This document shows, piece after piece, positions 9,064 to 17,128 of a DNA stretch of 64,000 nucleotides (its first letter is position 1; each line of letters begins with the position of its first letter). Source of the DNA: Mesorhizobium sp. (lineage in GTDB: Bacteria; Pseudomonadota; Alphaproteobacteria; Rhizobiales; Rhizobiaceae). The notes below the pieces were generated by a model. The model was not told the origin of the DNA. It did not search any database and saw only the letters and a program-made list of their open reading frames with translations. Where the stretch lies: NCBI RefSeq assembly GCF_016793485.1, contig NZ_JAEULZ010000046.1, positions 124,001 through 188,000 of the forward strand, written 5' to 3'. Both the position numbers and the translations under genes were made by a program.

Positions 9064-9825
9064 CTAGTTCGGATGGTGGAGAACTTCGAGATCTGGCAGT
9101 CCCCAGCATTGGACGCCCATGTCGGACGCCATGATTCCTAGCCCCTCGGTCTCGATCTCTCCCGCTCCCCACGCCCCGGCCTTCACTCTAATGCGGTGGT
9201 TGGGCCTGCCATAGGGAAAAGGCGGAAATATCAGGCCTTCACGGTGAAGGTCCGCCCTTATCATCAGGATTGTTCCCCCTACTGAATCCAGACGAACCGC
9301 GCTTGACCCGCGGCGATCCTCAAGAAGAGTTTTGCCCTGATCGGCCCAGCTGTTCCTGTCAAAACTCTCCCCGCCGGGCTTGGTGACTGCGTGTGGTGTC
9401 ACGATGTTGAAGCCGGTAGCTAGAAGACGAGAGATAATGTCTGGTGGGTAGTCGATCATGTCGACATCGATCCACAGCACCCAATCTTCGTCGCGAAGAG
9501 CCGAGAACAGAAGTCGGTTCCGCGAGCGCGCAAGGATCTTGCGGCGAGCCATTTGATAGGATGGCGTCCAGCGCTGCTGTCCCGCGGGAATGGAAAAACC
9601 GTAGGCATGGCTTGAAACTGTCACGCGCGAGCAGCGAGCCTCGAGTCGCGGCCGCAACCTGTCGATCACATCCAGTGTCTCATCCACGCTATCGCTTTCC
9701 AGCATTCCCAGCGACAACCGCTCTTGCGGCCAGTCAAGCGTCTCTACCAGCTCGACATATCTGGGCAGGTGGGCGGCCGCGCTTTTGACCGGCGTCAGGA
9801 TGAGAATTTTCGGTTCGTCTGACAT
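9064..9825 (-). CDS. Anp1/GT62-like glycosyltransferase
   Basis: At 253 residues this matches the Anp1 family (GT62, subunits of yeast mannan polymerase): an N-terminal ILILTPVKSAAAHLPRYVEL, then LGMLESDSVDET, then the metal-site motif WVLWIDVDMIDYPPDII (about 116-132), and the ARRKILARSRNRLLFSAL segment that fungal members share. Such enzymes add alpha-1,6-mannose in fungi. In bacteria they are seen sporadically in glycan loci. It is on the minus strand, 3 bp upstream of the nucleotidyltransferase gene, and divergent from the PqqD-like gene. With the GT71-like enzyme it makes two fungal-type mannosyltransferase relatives in one locus. Donor sugar is inferred only. Confidence 0.78.
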   Translation of the reverse strand: MSDEPKILILTPVKSAAAHLPRYVELVETLDWPQERLSLGMLESDSVDETLDVIDRLRPRLEARCSRVTVSSHAYGFSIPAGQQRWTPSYQMARRKILARSRNRLLFSALRDEDWVLWIDVDMIDYPPDIISRLLATGFNIVTPHAVTKPGGESFDRNSWADQGKTLLEDRRGSSAVRLDSVGGTILMIRADLHREGLIFPPFPYGRPNHRIRVKAGAWGAGEIETEGLGIMASDMGVQCWGLPDLEVLHHPN

Positions 9826-9921
9826 TTTTTCCTTTTGGCGTCAGGGCTTGGCAGTCAAGCAGCGTGCGCTACAGTGTACGTATTCAGTGGTGAAGCAAGC
9901 ATAGCGGAGAAGCAAGTCAAG

Positions 9922-10218
9922 ATGGCGGAGACGATCGGAACGAAGGCAATCGAGGCCAATGCTACATTCGCAGTTTCATCAGACCTCGAGATTTCCCAGG
10001 TTCCTGACGGAGCCATGATCTTTCAGGCATCGCGCGATCGGGTTCACTATCTCAATCCGACCGCAGCGATCATCCTGGAATTGTGCGACCTCGGCAAATC
10101 CCGTGCCGAAATCGAGGCGTTCATGATCGAAGGATTTGCTTTGACCGCCCCGATAGCCGACGAGGTCGAGAAATGCCTGAACGACCTTCTCCTGGAAGGC
10201 TTGATCACTCCCGCCTGA
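9922..10218 (+). CDS. PqqD-like protein (RiPP recognition element type)
   Basis: The 98-residue protein fits the PqqD fold: a beta-rich N-terminus with MIFQASRDRVHYLNPTAAI (32-50), then the three-helix part ILELCDLGKSRAEIEAFM and a C-terminal LNDLLLEGLI. PqqD domains bind leader peptides and hand them to modifying enzymes. The start ATG at 9922 has GCGGAG about 12 nt upstream and gives the usual family length; an upstream in-frame TTG at 9835 would add 29 residues unlike the family. It is the last gene of the accessory locus before tRNA-Thr. No radical-SAM, B2 protease or lasso cyclase gene is present in the window, so its partner is probably the HprK-like kinase or the nucleotidyltransferase. 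Confidence 0.82.
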   Translation: MAETIGTKAIEANATFAVSSDLEISQVPDGAMIFQASRDRVHYLNPTAAIILELCDLGKSRAEIEAFMIEGFALTAPIADEVEKCLNDLLLEGLITPA

Positions 10219-10236
10219 CGCAATTCATTGCGGGTG

Positions 10237-10262
10237 ATCGAGTTAGGCTATCGAGTTAGGCT
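10237..10262 (+). repeat. Tandem 13-bp duplication
   Basis: ATCGAGTTAGGCT occurs twice head to tail, between the PqqD-like gene and the 3' end of tRNA-Thr. A small hairpin (CGCAAT TC ATTGCG) lies just before it at 10219-10232. It may mark a recombination junction. Confidence 0.8.
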
Positions 10263-10276
10263 GAGGCGCTGGTGAC

Positions 10277-10352
10277 TGGTGCCGCTTAGGTGACTCGAAC
10301 ACCTGACCCCATCATTACGAATGATGTGCTCTACCAACTGAGCTAAAGCGGC
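10277..10352 (-). tRNA. tRNA-Thr (anticodon CGT), CCA encoded
   Basis: The minus strand folds into a complete 76-nt cloverleaf: acceptor GCCGCTT/AAGCGGC, D-arm GCTCAGTTGGTAGAGC, anticodon stem CATCA/TGATG around loop TTCGTAA (anticodon CGT), T-arm AGGTG TTCGAGT CACCT, discriminator A and an encoded CCA. Its 3' end faces the accessory glycan locus, the usual side for tRNA-targeted island insertion. Confidence 0.95.
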
Positions 10353-10527
10353 AACCGCCCTCGGCGCGGAGCCGGCGGATTGGTGCGCGTGATAGCCGCA
10401 ATGCGCGGCAAATTCAAGCCGCGCTCTGTGCCATTCGAAAATTCGTCGGTGTGCTGCCTTCAGCGCTTAACTTTCGTCTCGGCACCCGATAAGTGTAGTC
10501 TCCAAAGCGCTTTGGAGGATAAAAACA

Positions 10528-11310
10528 ATGATCCGGACGGTTGTGTGGGGCGAGAACGTGCACGAGCAGACGAACGAAGCGGTGCGCGCCATCTATCCCG
10601 ACGGCATGCATGCAACGATCGCCTCGGCGCTGCGGCAGGACAAGGCGCTGGAGGTTTCGACCGCCACGCTTCAGGAGCCTGAGCATGGCCTGACTGCCGA
10701 ACGTCTGGCGGCGACCGACGTGCTGCTGTGGTGGGGCCATGCCGCGCATGGCGAGGTGAAGGACGAGGTGGTCGAGCGTGTCGCGGGGCGTGTCTGGGAG
10801 GGAATGGGGCTGATCGTCCTGCATTCCGGCCACTACTCCAAGATTTTTAAGCGGCTGATGGGTACGCCCTGCTCGCTGAAATGGCGCGAGGCCGGCGAGC
10901 GTGAGCGTGCCTGGGCGATCAATCGCGGCCATCCAATCGCGCAGGGCGTCGGCGAATGTATTGAGATCGCCGAGACCGAGATGTATGGCGAGCCTTTTGC
11001 GGTGTCGGAGCCAATGGAGACGGTTTTCGTCTCCTGGTACGAGGGCGGCGAAGTGTTTCGCTCCGGCATGACATGGCAGCGCGGCGCAGGCCGGATCTTC
11101 TATTTCTCGCCCGGCCACGAAACCTACCCGATCTACCACAACGAAGGCGTGCGGCAGGTGCTGAGAAACGCTGTGCATTGGGCCCACAACCTGGCCCCGG
11201 CATGGAGCGCAATCGCTGACGGGTCCAACGTCCCGGTCGGGCAGGCCAAGGAGAAGATCGTGCAGAAGGGTGCGCGCCTGCATGCCGACGGCGACAAGGG
11301 GCTGAGCTGA
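10528..11310 (+). CDS. thuA: ThuA-domain protein (trehalose utilisation family)
   Basis: The 260-residue protein matches ThuA, a class I amidotransferase-like fold named for trehalose use in Sinorhizobium: [20 protein letters not shown] at the start, [32 protein letters not shown] and [16 protein letters not shown] near the end. In rhizobia thuA and thuB (an oxidoreductase) act together in disaccharide oxidation to 3-keto sugars. Here an oxidoreductase gene follows after 9 bp, consistent with that pair, but the ThuEFGK transporter genes are absent from the window. Paralogous ThuA proteins with other substrates exist, so the trehalose role is inferred. Start ATG 10528 follows TTGGAGGA. Confidence 0.82.
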   Translation: MIRTVVWGENVHEQTNEAVRAIYPDGMHATIASALRQDKALEVSTATLQEPEHGLTAERLAATDVLLWWGHAAHGEVKDEVVERVAGRVWEGMGLIVLHSGHYSKIFKRLMGTPCSLKWREAGERERAWAINRGHPIAQGVGECIEIAETEMYGEPFAVSEPMETVFVSWYEGGEVFRSGMTWQRGAGRIFYFSPGHETYPIYHNEGVRQVLRNAVHWAHNLAPAWSAIADGSNVPVGQAKEKIVQKGARLHADGDKGLS

Positions 11311-11319
11311 GGTTCGTCT

Positions 11320-12369
11320 ATGAAGAAGCTGCTTCTTCTCGGCACGGGCGGCATCGCGGCCCACCATATCGAGGAATTCTCTGCGATTCCCGAGTGCAGG
11401 ATCGTCGCCTGTGTGGACAGCATTCCCGGGAAAGCGGCGGCATTCGCGGCCGCGAATGACATCGAGCATGCGTTTGACAGCCTCGAAGAGGCAATCGCGT
11501 GGGGCGGGTTCGATGCGGCGATCAACTGCACTCCGGACGGCGCGCACAAGACGACGACGCTGGCGCTGATCCACGCCGGCAAGCATGTTCTCTGCGAAAA
11601 GCCTCTCGCGCCGACCTACGCGGACGTACTGGACATGACCGAGGCGGCGGAACGCGCCGGTCTGGTGAACATGGTCAACCTGACCTACCGCAATTCGCCC
11701 GCCGTTCAGAAGGCGCGTGAACTGGTCGAGGCCGGCGAGATCGGCACCTTGCGCCACCTCGAGGCGGCCTACCGGCAGAGTTGGCTGGTCTCCAAGGCAT
11801 GGGGCGACGCGCTGAAGGAGCCGATGTGGCTGTGGCGTCAGTCGACGGCGCATGGCTCGACGGGTGTTCTTGGGGATGTCGGCATCCACATCCTCGATTT
11901 CGCTTCCTTTGGCGCGGCCGACGATTTCGCCAGCCTGAAAGCTGACCTTGTGACCTTCCCCAAAGTCGAGGGGAATCGCGTCGGCGAATACGTGCTCGAC
12001 GCCAATGACAGCGTCGCGATGACGGCCCGACTGCGGTCCGGAGCGCTGGCGACCGTGGTCGCGACGCGTTTCGCGACCGGAAACCAGAACGAGCTTTCGC
12101 TGGCCCTGCACGGAACCAAAGGGGCGCTCAGGGTCGAGACGGACGGCAAGAACTCCAGCCTGTTCGGCTGTCTCGGTGATGATATCGACACGGCAACCTG
12201 GCGCGCCATAGACACCCCGCCGGTCAGGCGCAATGCGCGGCGCTTCGCGGATGCGTTGCTTGCGGGCAGGAACGGCGATCCATCATTTCGGCGCGCAGCC
12301 GACATCCAGAAGCTCATCGACGGAGCATTCGAGAGTTCGGCTACCGATCGGACGGTGGCTTTCTCATGA
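11320..12369 (+). CDS. Gfo/Idh/MocA family NAD(P)-dependent oxidoreductase
   Basis: At 349 residues the length is standard for the family. The N-terminal Rossmann fold is visible as LLLGTGGIAAHHIEEF (4-19), the family lysine motif as HVLCEKPLAPTYADV (about 88-102), and the substrate-domain segment as GVLGDVGIHILDFASF (about 183-198). It oxidises a cyclic sugar or polyol using NAD(P). It is 9 bp downstream of the ThuA-domain gene, so it is likely the ThuB-type partner. The true substrate cannot be read from the sequence. Confidence 0.88.
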   Translation: MKKLLLLGTGGIAAHHIEEFSAIPECRIVACVDSIPGKAAAFAAANDIEHAFDSLEEAIAWGGFDAAINCTPDGAHKTTTLALIHAGKHVLCEKPLAPTYADVLDMTEAAERAGLVNMVNLTYRNSPAVQKARELVEAGEIGTLRHLEAAYRQSWLVSKAWGDALKEPMWLWRQSTAHGSTGVLGDVGIHILDFASFGAADDFASLKADLVTFPKVEGNRVGEYVLDANDSVAMTARLRSGALATVVATRFATGNQNELSLALHGTKGALRVETDGKNSSLFGCLGDDIDTATWRAIDTPPVRRNARRFADALLAGRNGDPSFRRAADIQKLIDGAFESSATDRTVAFS

Positions 12370-12432
12370 AGCCTGGACGGCAGATTCTGGAGCATTGCCA
12401 CCGCAAGCCGTTGCCTCATCGCTTTCATGGGG

Positions 12433-12440
12433 TTAACCAT
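12433..12440 (+). promoter_or_regulatory. CtrA half-site-like TTAACCAT
   Basis: TTAACCAT matches the CtrA half-site described in alphaproteobacteria and lies 37 bp before the TTG start of the downstream gene. A single 8-mer is weak evidence. Confidence 0.3.
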
Positions 12441-12477
12441 CGTACATGCGAATGGTCGCAATGGGGAAGAGCGGTAA

Positions 12478-13656
12478 TTGGATCCGATAGAAAAGGCGAT
12501 CCGTAACGCGCTTGAGAAGGGAGACGCACAGGACAGGGCCTTCCGCGAGAAGGTTTACCGGTCCGCGTTTGCCGCGCTGGAGCGTTCGACGCAGTCCCAG
12601 CCGCAACTGACGGTTGAGATGGCGATCAAGCGCAGGCAGAACCTGCAGGCACGCATCACCAGCATCGAAGCCGAATATGTGGCGCCGCCCCTGCCGATTG
12701 AGCCCGAAGACATCGCCGACGTTCTGGCTGAGGCCGTCGAAATCCGGGATGATGCCGCTCCGGTTCCGTCGATCGACGGAACCGCCCTGGATGCCGGCCG
12801 TGGCGTAACTGCACCTCCAGTGGGTCTCGACGTCGGCACGCCGGCAGGCCATGCGCCTTCCGTGGATATCGGAGCGCCCTCGGCGCAGGAAGTTGGGGAG
12901 CCGAACTTCGGAACGCCCGACATCGGTGTTCCGGTTCGTGGCGAACCGCCTTTGGCCGGCACCCCGGCCGTGACCGTCGCGCCGGATCGCGACGAGCGTC
13001 GCGCGCGCCGCCGCAGGCCGTTTGCAGCCATGTTCATGATCCTGACGCTGCTTTGCATCGCTGCGATAGGAGGCTGGTGGGGCTATCAGACGGGCCTGTT
13101 CGATTTCCTCTCGTCCCCGCGCGTCGCCGCGCCGCCGCAACTGGTCGAGGAAGACGATTTCGATCCGGGACCGGACGGGTCGGCCGAGCCGGGCGACCTT
13201 GGCGGTTCGCAGGAGCTGCGCAACTGGATCACTGTATTTTCGCCGAGCGATCCCTCCGGCGTGAACGCCCCGACGGGTGCGACGGCCGATGTGAGCCAGG
13301 ACGAGTCGGGATCGTATATCAAGATTCGATCGGGCGCCGACGGCGCGGACGTCATCTTCGATGTCGGCCAGGGCGTGCTCGAACAGATCGCCGGCAAGAA
13401 AGCGGTTTTCGACATATCGGCCCGCGCCGAGGACGGCCTGCAGACGCAGATCTCCATCAGTTGCGACTTCGGCGAGATGGGCGACTGCGGCCGCAAGCGC
13501 TACGCGGTCGGCTACGAGCGCGGCGAATATCTTTTCGACGTTTCCCTTCCGGCCAATAGGCCGGGCGCGGGCGGCTCGATCGCGATCAATTCCGACTTCG
13601 CCAATGAGGGCAAGGCGGTCGACATCTACGAGATCAAGGTCTCCGTGGTCGAGTGA
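12478..13656 (+). CDS. One-pass membrane protein with C-terminal extracytoplasmic domain, function unknown
   Basis: I do not recognise a named family. The 392-residue protein has an N-terminal helical part (1-70), a long Pro/Gly/Asp-rich linker (about 70-165), a basic stretch ERRARRRRP, one transmembrane helix (about 182-203) and a beta-rich C-terminal domain (about 230-392) with two cysteines in SCDFGEMGDCGRKRY that could form a disulfide. Topology predicts the N-terminus inside and the C-terminal domain in the periplasm. The start is TTG at 12478 after GGAAGAG. It is convergent with the ligase gene 17 bp away. A cell-envelope role is a guess only. Confidence 0.7.
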   Translation: MDPIEKAIRNALEKGDAQDRAFREKVYRSAFAALERSTQSQPQLTVEMAIKRRQNLQARITSIEAEYVAPPLPIEPEDIADVLAEAVEIRDDAAPVPSIDGTALDAGRGVTAPPVGLDVGTPAGHAPSVDIGAPSAQEVGEPNFGTPDIGVPVRGEPPLAGTPAVTVAPDRDERRARRRRPFAAMFMILTLLCIAAIGGWWGYQTGLFDFLSSPRVAAPPQLVEEDDFDPGPDGSAEPGDLGGSQELRNWITVFSPSDPSGVNAPTGATADVSQDESGSYIKIRSGADGADVIFDVGQGVLEQIAGKKAVFDISARAEDGLQTQISISCDFGEMGDCGRKRYAVGYERGEYLFDVSLPANRPGAGGSIAINSDFANEGKAVDIYEIKVSVVE

Positions 13657-13673
13657 CGGGCTCGCCATAGCCG

Positions 13674-15275
13674 TCAATCCAGCATCGCCCGCAGCGTCTC
13701 GATCCTGTCCGCCTCGATGGTCGGCTTGTCCCAGCGCAGCCGCGAGATGCGCGGAAAGCGCATGGCCACGCCCGACTTGTGCCGCGTCGAGCGGTTGAGG
13801 CCCTCGAATGCCACTTCCAGCACCAGACCGTTGTCGCGGTCGGCGCGCACCGATCGCACGGGGCCAAAACGCTCGATCGTGTTGTCGCGGACGAACTTGT
13901 CGATCTGCTTCAGTTCCTCGTCGGTGAAGCCGAAATAGGCCTTGCCCACAGGCACCAGTTCCTCTTCGCCAAGCGCGCCCTGCCAGACGCCGAACGTATA
14001 ATCCGAATAGAAGCTCGACCGCTTGCCGTGACCGCGCTGCGCATACATCAGCACCGCGTCGACGGTATGCGGGTCGCGCTTCCATTTGAACCACGGTCCC
14101 TTCGGTCGTCCCGCCAGATAGGGCGAATCCAGCCGCTTCAGCATAACGCCCTCGATGATCGGGTGGGGCGGGCTTGTCCGCATCCGGTTGAGGTCCTCCC
14201 AGTTCGTGAAGGGTGCGAGCGGCGAGAGATCGAACCGGCGCGGATCGAGCGTGGCGATAAACGCTTCGAGCCGCTTGCGGCGCTCGATGAAGGGCAGGGG
14301 ACGCAGGTCCTCCTCCCCAAGCTGCAATATGTCGTAGCAGCGCATGAAGGCTGGAAATTTCTCGCGGATTTTGGGCGACACGGACTTGCGGTTCAGCCGC
14401 TGCTGCAGGTCGGAAAAAGTGCCCGTCGCCTCGCGCGGGTCGCCGACCAGAAGCTCGCCGTCGAGTGCGGCGGAAAAATCCATCGCGTCCACGAGGTCGG
14501 GGAACGCGCCCGACACATCATCGCCCGTACGCGAATAGAGCCGGCGGATGCCGCCTTCCGAAACGGCCTGCACACGGATGCCGTCCCATTTCCATTCCGC
14601 CGCATAGTCTGCGGGCTCGAGCTTTTCGAGGTCGCGGTCCTCTACCGGGTTCGACAGCATGACCGGACGAAACAGCGCCTTCGCCGCCTTTTCGGGTTTG
14701 GGCGCCTTGCCTTCCAGCCAGGCGAACAGTTCGTTGTAAGGCGGCTTCAGCCCGTGCCAGAGCTCTTCGATCTCGGCCACATCGACCTTGCCAAAGTCCG
14801 CCAGCGCCTGCTTGGCCAGCCGCGCCGAGACGCCGATGCGCAGGCCGCCTGTGACGAGCTTGATGATGGCGAAACGCGCCTCGATGCCGGCGCTGTCGAG
14901 CAGCCGCGCCAACACCGTCGGACCGTCCGAGCGGCTCGCCGATTGCAGCGCATCGACCACCTCGCCGAGTGTCGGCGCGTGATTGGGTTTCCGTTCAGGC
15001 GGAAGCTCCGGCCAGACCAGCGAAACGGTTTCGGCGAGATCGCCGACATAGTCGTATGAATAGCCGAACAGCACCGGGTCCATCCGCTCGGTGACGAGCG
15101 TGCGCAGCATGGCGGGCTTGATGGCAGCGATCGACAGGTCGCCCGTGATCGCCGCCAGCGCATAACCCCGGTCAGGGTCCTCGACCGTGCGGAAATAATC
15201 GACCAGCAGCGTCAGCTTGCCGTTGCGCGCCGGCGTCAGGACGAGGCGATCGAGGAGTTCGGCGAAGCGGTTCAT
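13674..15275 (-). CDS. ATP-dependent DNA ligase of the ligase-associated repair cassette
   Basis: The 533-residue protein has the ligase active-site motif EWKWDGIR with K229 as the AMP-accepting lysine, then LYSRTGDDVSGAFPDL (motif Ia/III region), ALDGELL (motif III), EGVMLKRLDSPY (motif IV) and WFKWKRDP (motif V). The N-terminal 200 residues form the DNA-binding domain. It matches the bacterial PP_1105-type ligase group whose genes travel with an MBL-fold exonuclease, a DEXH helicase and a metallophosphoesterase; all three are found within 8 kb here. It seals nicks in DNA repair. It is transcribed after the exonuclease gene on the same strand, with a 223-bp gap filled by a palindromic repeat. 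Confidence 0.92.
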   Translation of the reverse strand: MNRFAELLDRLVLTPARNGKLTLLVDYFRTVEDPDRGYALAAITGDLSIAAIKPAMLRTLVTERMDPVLFGYSYDYVGDLAETVSLVWPELPPERKPNHAPTLGEVVDALQSASRSDGPTVLARLLDSAGIEARFAIIKLVTGGLRIGVSARLAKQALADFGKVDVAEIEELWHGLKPPYNELFAWLEGKAPKPEKAAKALFRPVMLSNPVEDRDLEKLEPADYAAEWKWDGIRVQAVSEGGIRRLYSRTGDDVSGAFPDLVDAMDFSAALDGELLVGDPREATGTFSDLQQRLNRKSVSPKIREKFPAFMRCYDILQLGEEDLRPLPFIERRKRLEAFIATLDPRRFDLSPLAPFTNWEDLNRMRTSPPHPIIEGVMLKRLDSPYLAGRPKGPWFKWKRDPHTVDAVLMYAQRGHGKRSSFYSDYTFGVWQGALGEEELVPVGKAYFGFTDEELKQIDKFVRDNTIERFGPVRSVRADRDNGLVLEVAFEGLNRSTRHKSGVAMRFPRISRLRWDKPTIEADRIETLRAMLD

Positions 15276-15309
15276 GGGCGCTTATCCGGCGGGGTTGGTG
15301 CTCTACGTC

Positions 15310-15466
15310 GCCCCCCTCTGTCCTGCCGGACATCTCCCCCACATGGGGGGAGATTGGCAGTTCCGGCGCCCAGCTCTCTTTTGCAAGGTCGGGATTCGGC
15401 GAAGGTCACGATGAAGGCGTGATCTCCCCCCTCGTGGGGGAGATGGCCGGCAGGCCAGAGGGGGGC
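15310..15466. repeat. GC-rich palindromic intergenic repeat, copy A
   Basis: A 157-bp element bounded by inverted ends GCCCCCCTCTG and CAGAGGGGGGC, with inner inverted segments CATCTCCCCC/GGGGGAGATG. Copy B at 32141-32296 has the same ends and closely related inner sequence. It resembles the mosaic palindromic elements found in many rhizobial genomes. Confidence 0.85.
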
Positions 15467-15498
15467 GCGAAAGGGCGGGACGTATACAATGTCGAACA

Positions 15499-16509
15499 TC
15501 AATCCCCCTCATCCTCGTACCCCACCAAGTGAAGCGCCTTGGCCGCAATGCCCTGCAATTCGCACCAGCGGACCAGCGCCTCCTCGCGGCCGTGCGTCAC
15601 CCAGATTTCGCTCGCGCCGGTCTCGACGATCGTCTCCAGCAATTCGTCCCAGTCGGAATGGTCCGAGATGATCAGCGGCAATTCGACGCCGCCCTGCTTG
15701 GCGCGCTGGCGGATGCGCATCCAGCCTGAGGCGAAGGCGGAGATCGGATCGGGGAAGCGCCGCGCCCAGCGGTCGGCGAAGGCCGATGGCGGGCCGACGA
15801 CGATTGCGCCTGCGAAATCGCCTTTCGCGCCGCCTTCGACGGTTGCGGGCCGGAGGTCGCCGAGATCGATTCCCTCGGACTGGTAGTAATCGCAGAGCTT
15901 TGCCAGCGCACCGTGAATGAACACCGGCCTTTCATACCCGGCGTCCCGGATCAGGCGGATGACACGCTGCGCCTTGCCGAGCGCGTAGGCCCCGACCAGA
16001 TGCGCCCGTTCCGGAAACTGCTCGGTAGAGCGGATGAGCTTGCCGATCTCGTGGGTGTCGGGCGGGTGACGGAACACCGGCAGTCCGAACGTCGCTTCGG
16101 TGATGAAGACATCGCAGCGGATGGGCTCGAATGGCTGGCTCGTGGCGTCCGGCCGGCGCTTGTAGTCGCCTGATGCGACGATGCGCGTGCCGCCATGATC
16201 GACGCAGATCTGCGCCGATCCCAGCACGTGCCCGGCCGGATGGAAGGTGACGTCCACACCATTGACCTGGATCGTTTCCCCGAATGCGGCCGCCTGCGTC
16301 GAGCCGGCAAAATCCTCGCCGTAGCGAAGCCCCATGATGTCGAGCGTCTGCTGCGTCGCCAGCACCGCGCCGTGGCCGGCCCGCGCATGGTCGGAATGGC
16401 CGTGCGTGACCAGCGCACGCGGCACCGGCCGCACCGGGTCGATGTAGAAATCTCCGGGCGGGCAGTAGAGGCCGGCCGGTTTCGGGCAAAGCAGGTCGCG
16501 TGGGCGCAT
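15499..16509 (-). CDS. MBL-fold exonuclease, DNA ligase-associated
   Basis: The 336-residue protein carries the metallo-beta-lactamase metal motif THGHSDHARAGH (HxHxDH, about 36-47) plus HPAGHVLGSAQI, a second metal-binding His typical of the nuclease (beta-CASP/Snm1-like) branch, and SDHSDWDELL later in the protein. It corresponds to the putative exonuclease of the DNA-ligase-associated cassette. The start ATG at 16509 gives the family N-terminus RPRDLLCPKPAGLYCPPGDF; a longer in-frame extension upstream has no family resemblance. It lies upstream of the ligase gene on the same strand, separated by repeat copy A. It probably trims DNA ends before ligation. Confidence 0.9.
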   Translation of the reverse strand: MRPRDLLCPKPAGLYCPPGDFYIDPVRPVPRALVTHGHSDHARAGHGAVLATQQTLDIMGLRYGEDFAGSTQAAAFGETIQVNGVDVTFHPAGHVLGSAQICVDHGGTRIVASGDYKRRPDATSQPFEPIRCDVFITEATFGLPVFRHPPDTHEIGKLIRSTEQFPERAHLVGAYALGKAQRVIRLIRDAGYERPVFIHGALAKLCDYYQSEGIDLGDLRPATVEGGAKGDFAGAIVVGPPSAFADRWARRFPDPISAFASGWMRIRQRAKQGGVELPLIISDHSDWDELLETIVETGASEIWVTHGREEALVRWCELQGIAAKALHLVGYEDEGD

Positions 16510-17128
16510 GGCGCGAATGTAGGCATTCGCAGGCGTCGGGAAAGGGTGGGATGGCTGAGATGCTGACAGGATGGTGGCTCGATGCAGGCGCACTTTCTCA
16601 TCGCCACGCCCTGCAATCGCAGTCTGGCCTTTGGGTTTCGTTTGCCCATGACTCGCTGTCCGACACGGCTTCGCCGGTCGGGCGTCATGGGTATGTGGGA
16701 AGCGACGCATGGCAGCGACGTCTCTTTTTTAGTTTTATTGACGCGCTGCCATGCGCCGCCGGCGTTTATCCCCCTGCCGGCGCCCGGCCCATCGGCTTCC
16801 GATCTCCTGGAAGCCGCGAGCGCACGAGGCGGCAGACGGTCGGACGTCCCGCTCAGTCCAACGGAAGCACCCGGCGCCACACTTGCCCCTGAATGCTGGC
16901 TGTACACACCAGGTCCCACAAGCAAGTTGCCAGAGAATTATGAGGGAGGCGGAAGATGCGTGGATAAAGAAGGCGAATTTTTGGGGCGGATCGAATGAAG
17001 TCAAAGGGTTGGGTGAAGGTTATATTCACACCAAATGGCCCCAAAGCGGCGAAGGGAGTGCGAACTTGGCGACATCGGGACAGGCTCGCCATCTCGCCTT
17101 CCTGCATCCGCCGGGATAAAGACCGGCC
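16510..17128. other. Long intergenic region with two inverted repeats
   Basis: No convincing gene: the open frames here differ in codon use from their neighbours and lack ribosome sites. It separates divergent operons (exonuclease leftward, methyltransferase rightward). Visible structures are a hairpin at 16660-16681 (CCGAC A CGGC TTC GCCG GTCGG) and a 12-bp inverted repeat at 16706-16755 enclosing a T-rich loop. Confidence 0.6.
16706..16755. repeat. Perfect 12-bp inverted repeat with 26-bp T-rich spacer
   Basis: CGCATGGCAGCG at 16706-16717 is exactly complementary to CGCTGCCATGCG at 16744-16755. The spacer holds TTTTTT and TTTTA. It could be an operator pair for the divergent operons, a small RNA terminator, or a mini-element end. 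Confidence 0.75.

Noticed and set aside
10237-10262. Perfect attachment site for an integrase
   Set aside because: The 13-bp duplication does not match the tRNA 3' end, so it is recorded only as a repeat; no integrase is in the window.
13779-15059. Long open frame opposite the DNA ligase gene
   Set aside because: Shadow of the ligase reading frame; the ligase motifs on the minus strand are unambiguous.
16510-17128. Small genes in the region between repair operons
   Set aside because: Several open frames exist but none has a ribosome site with matching codon use or any motif.
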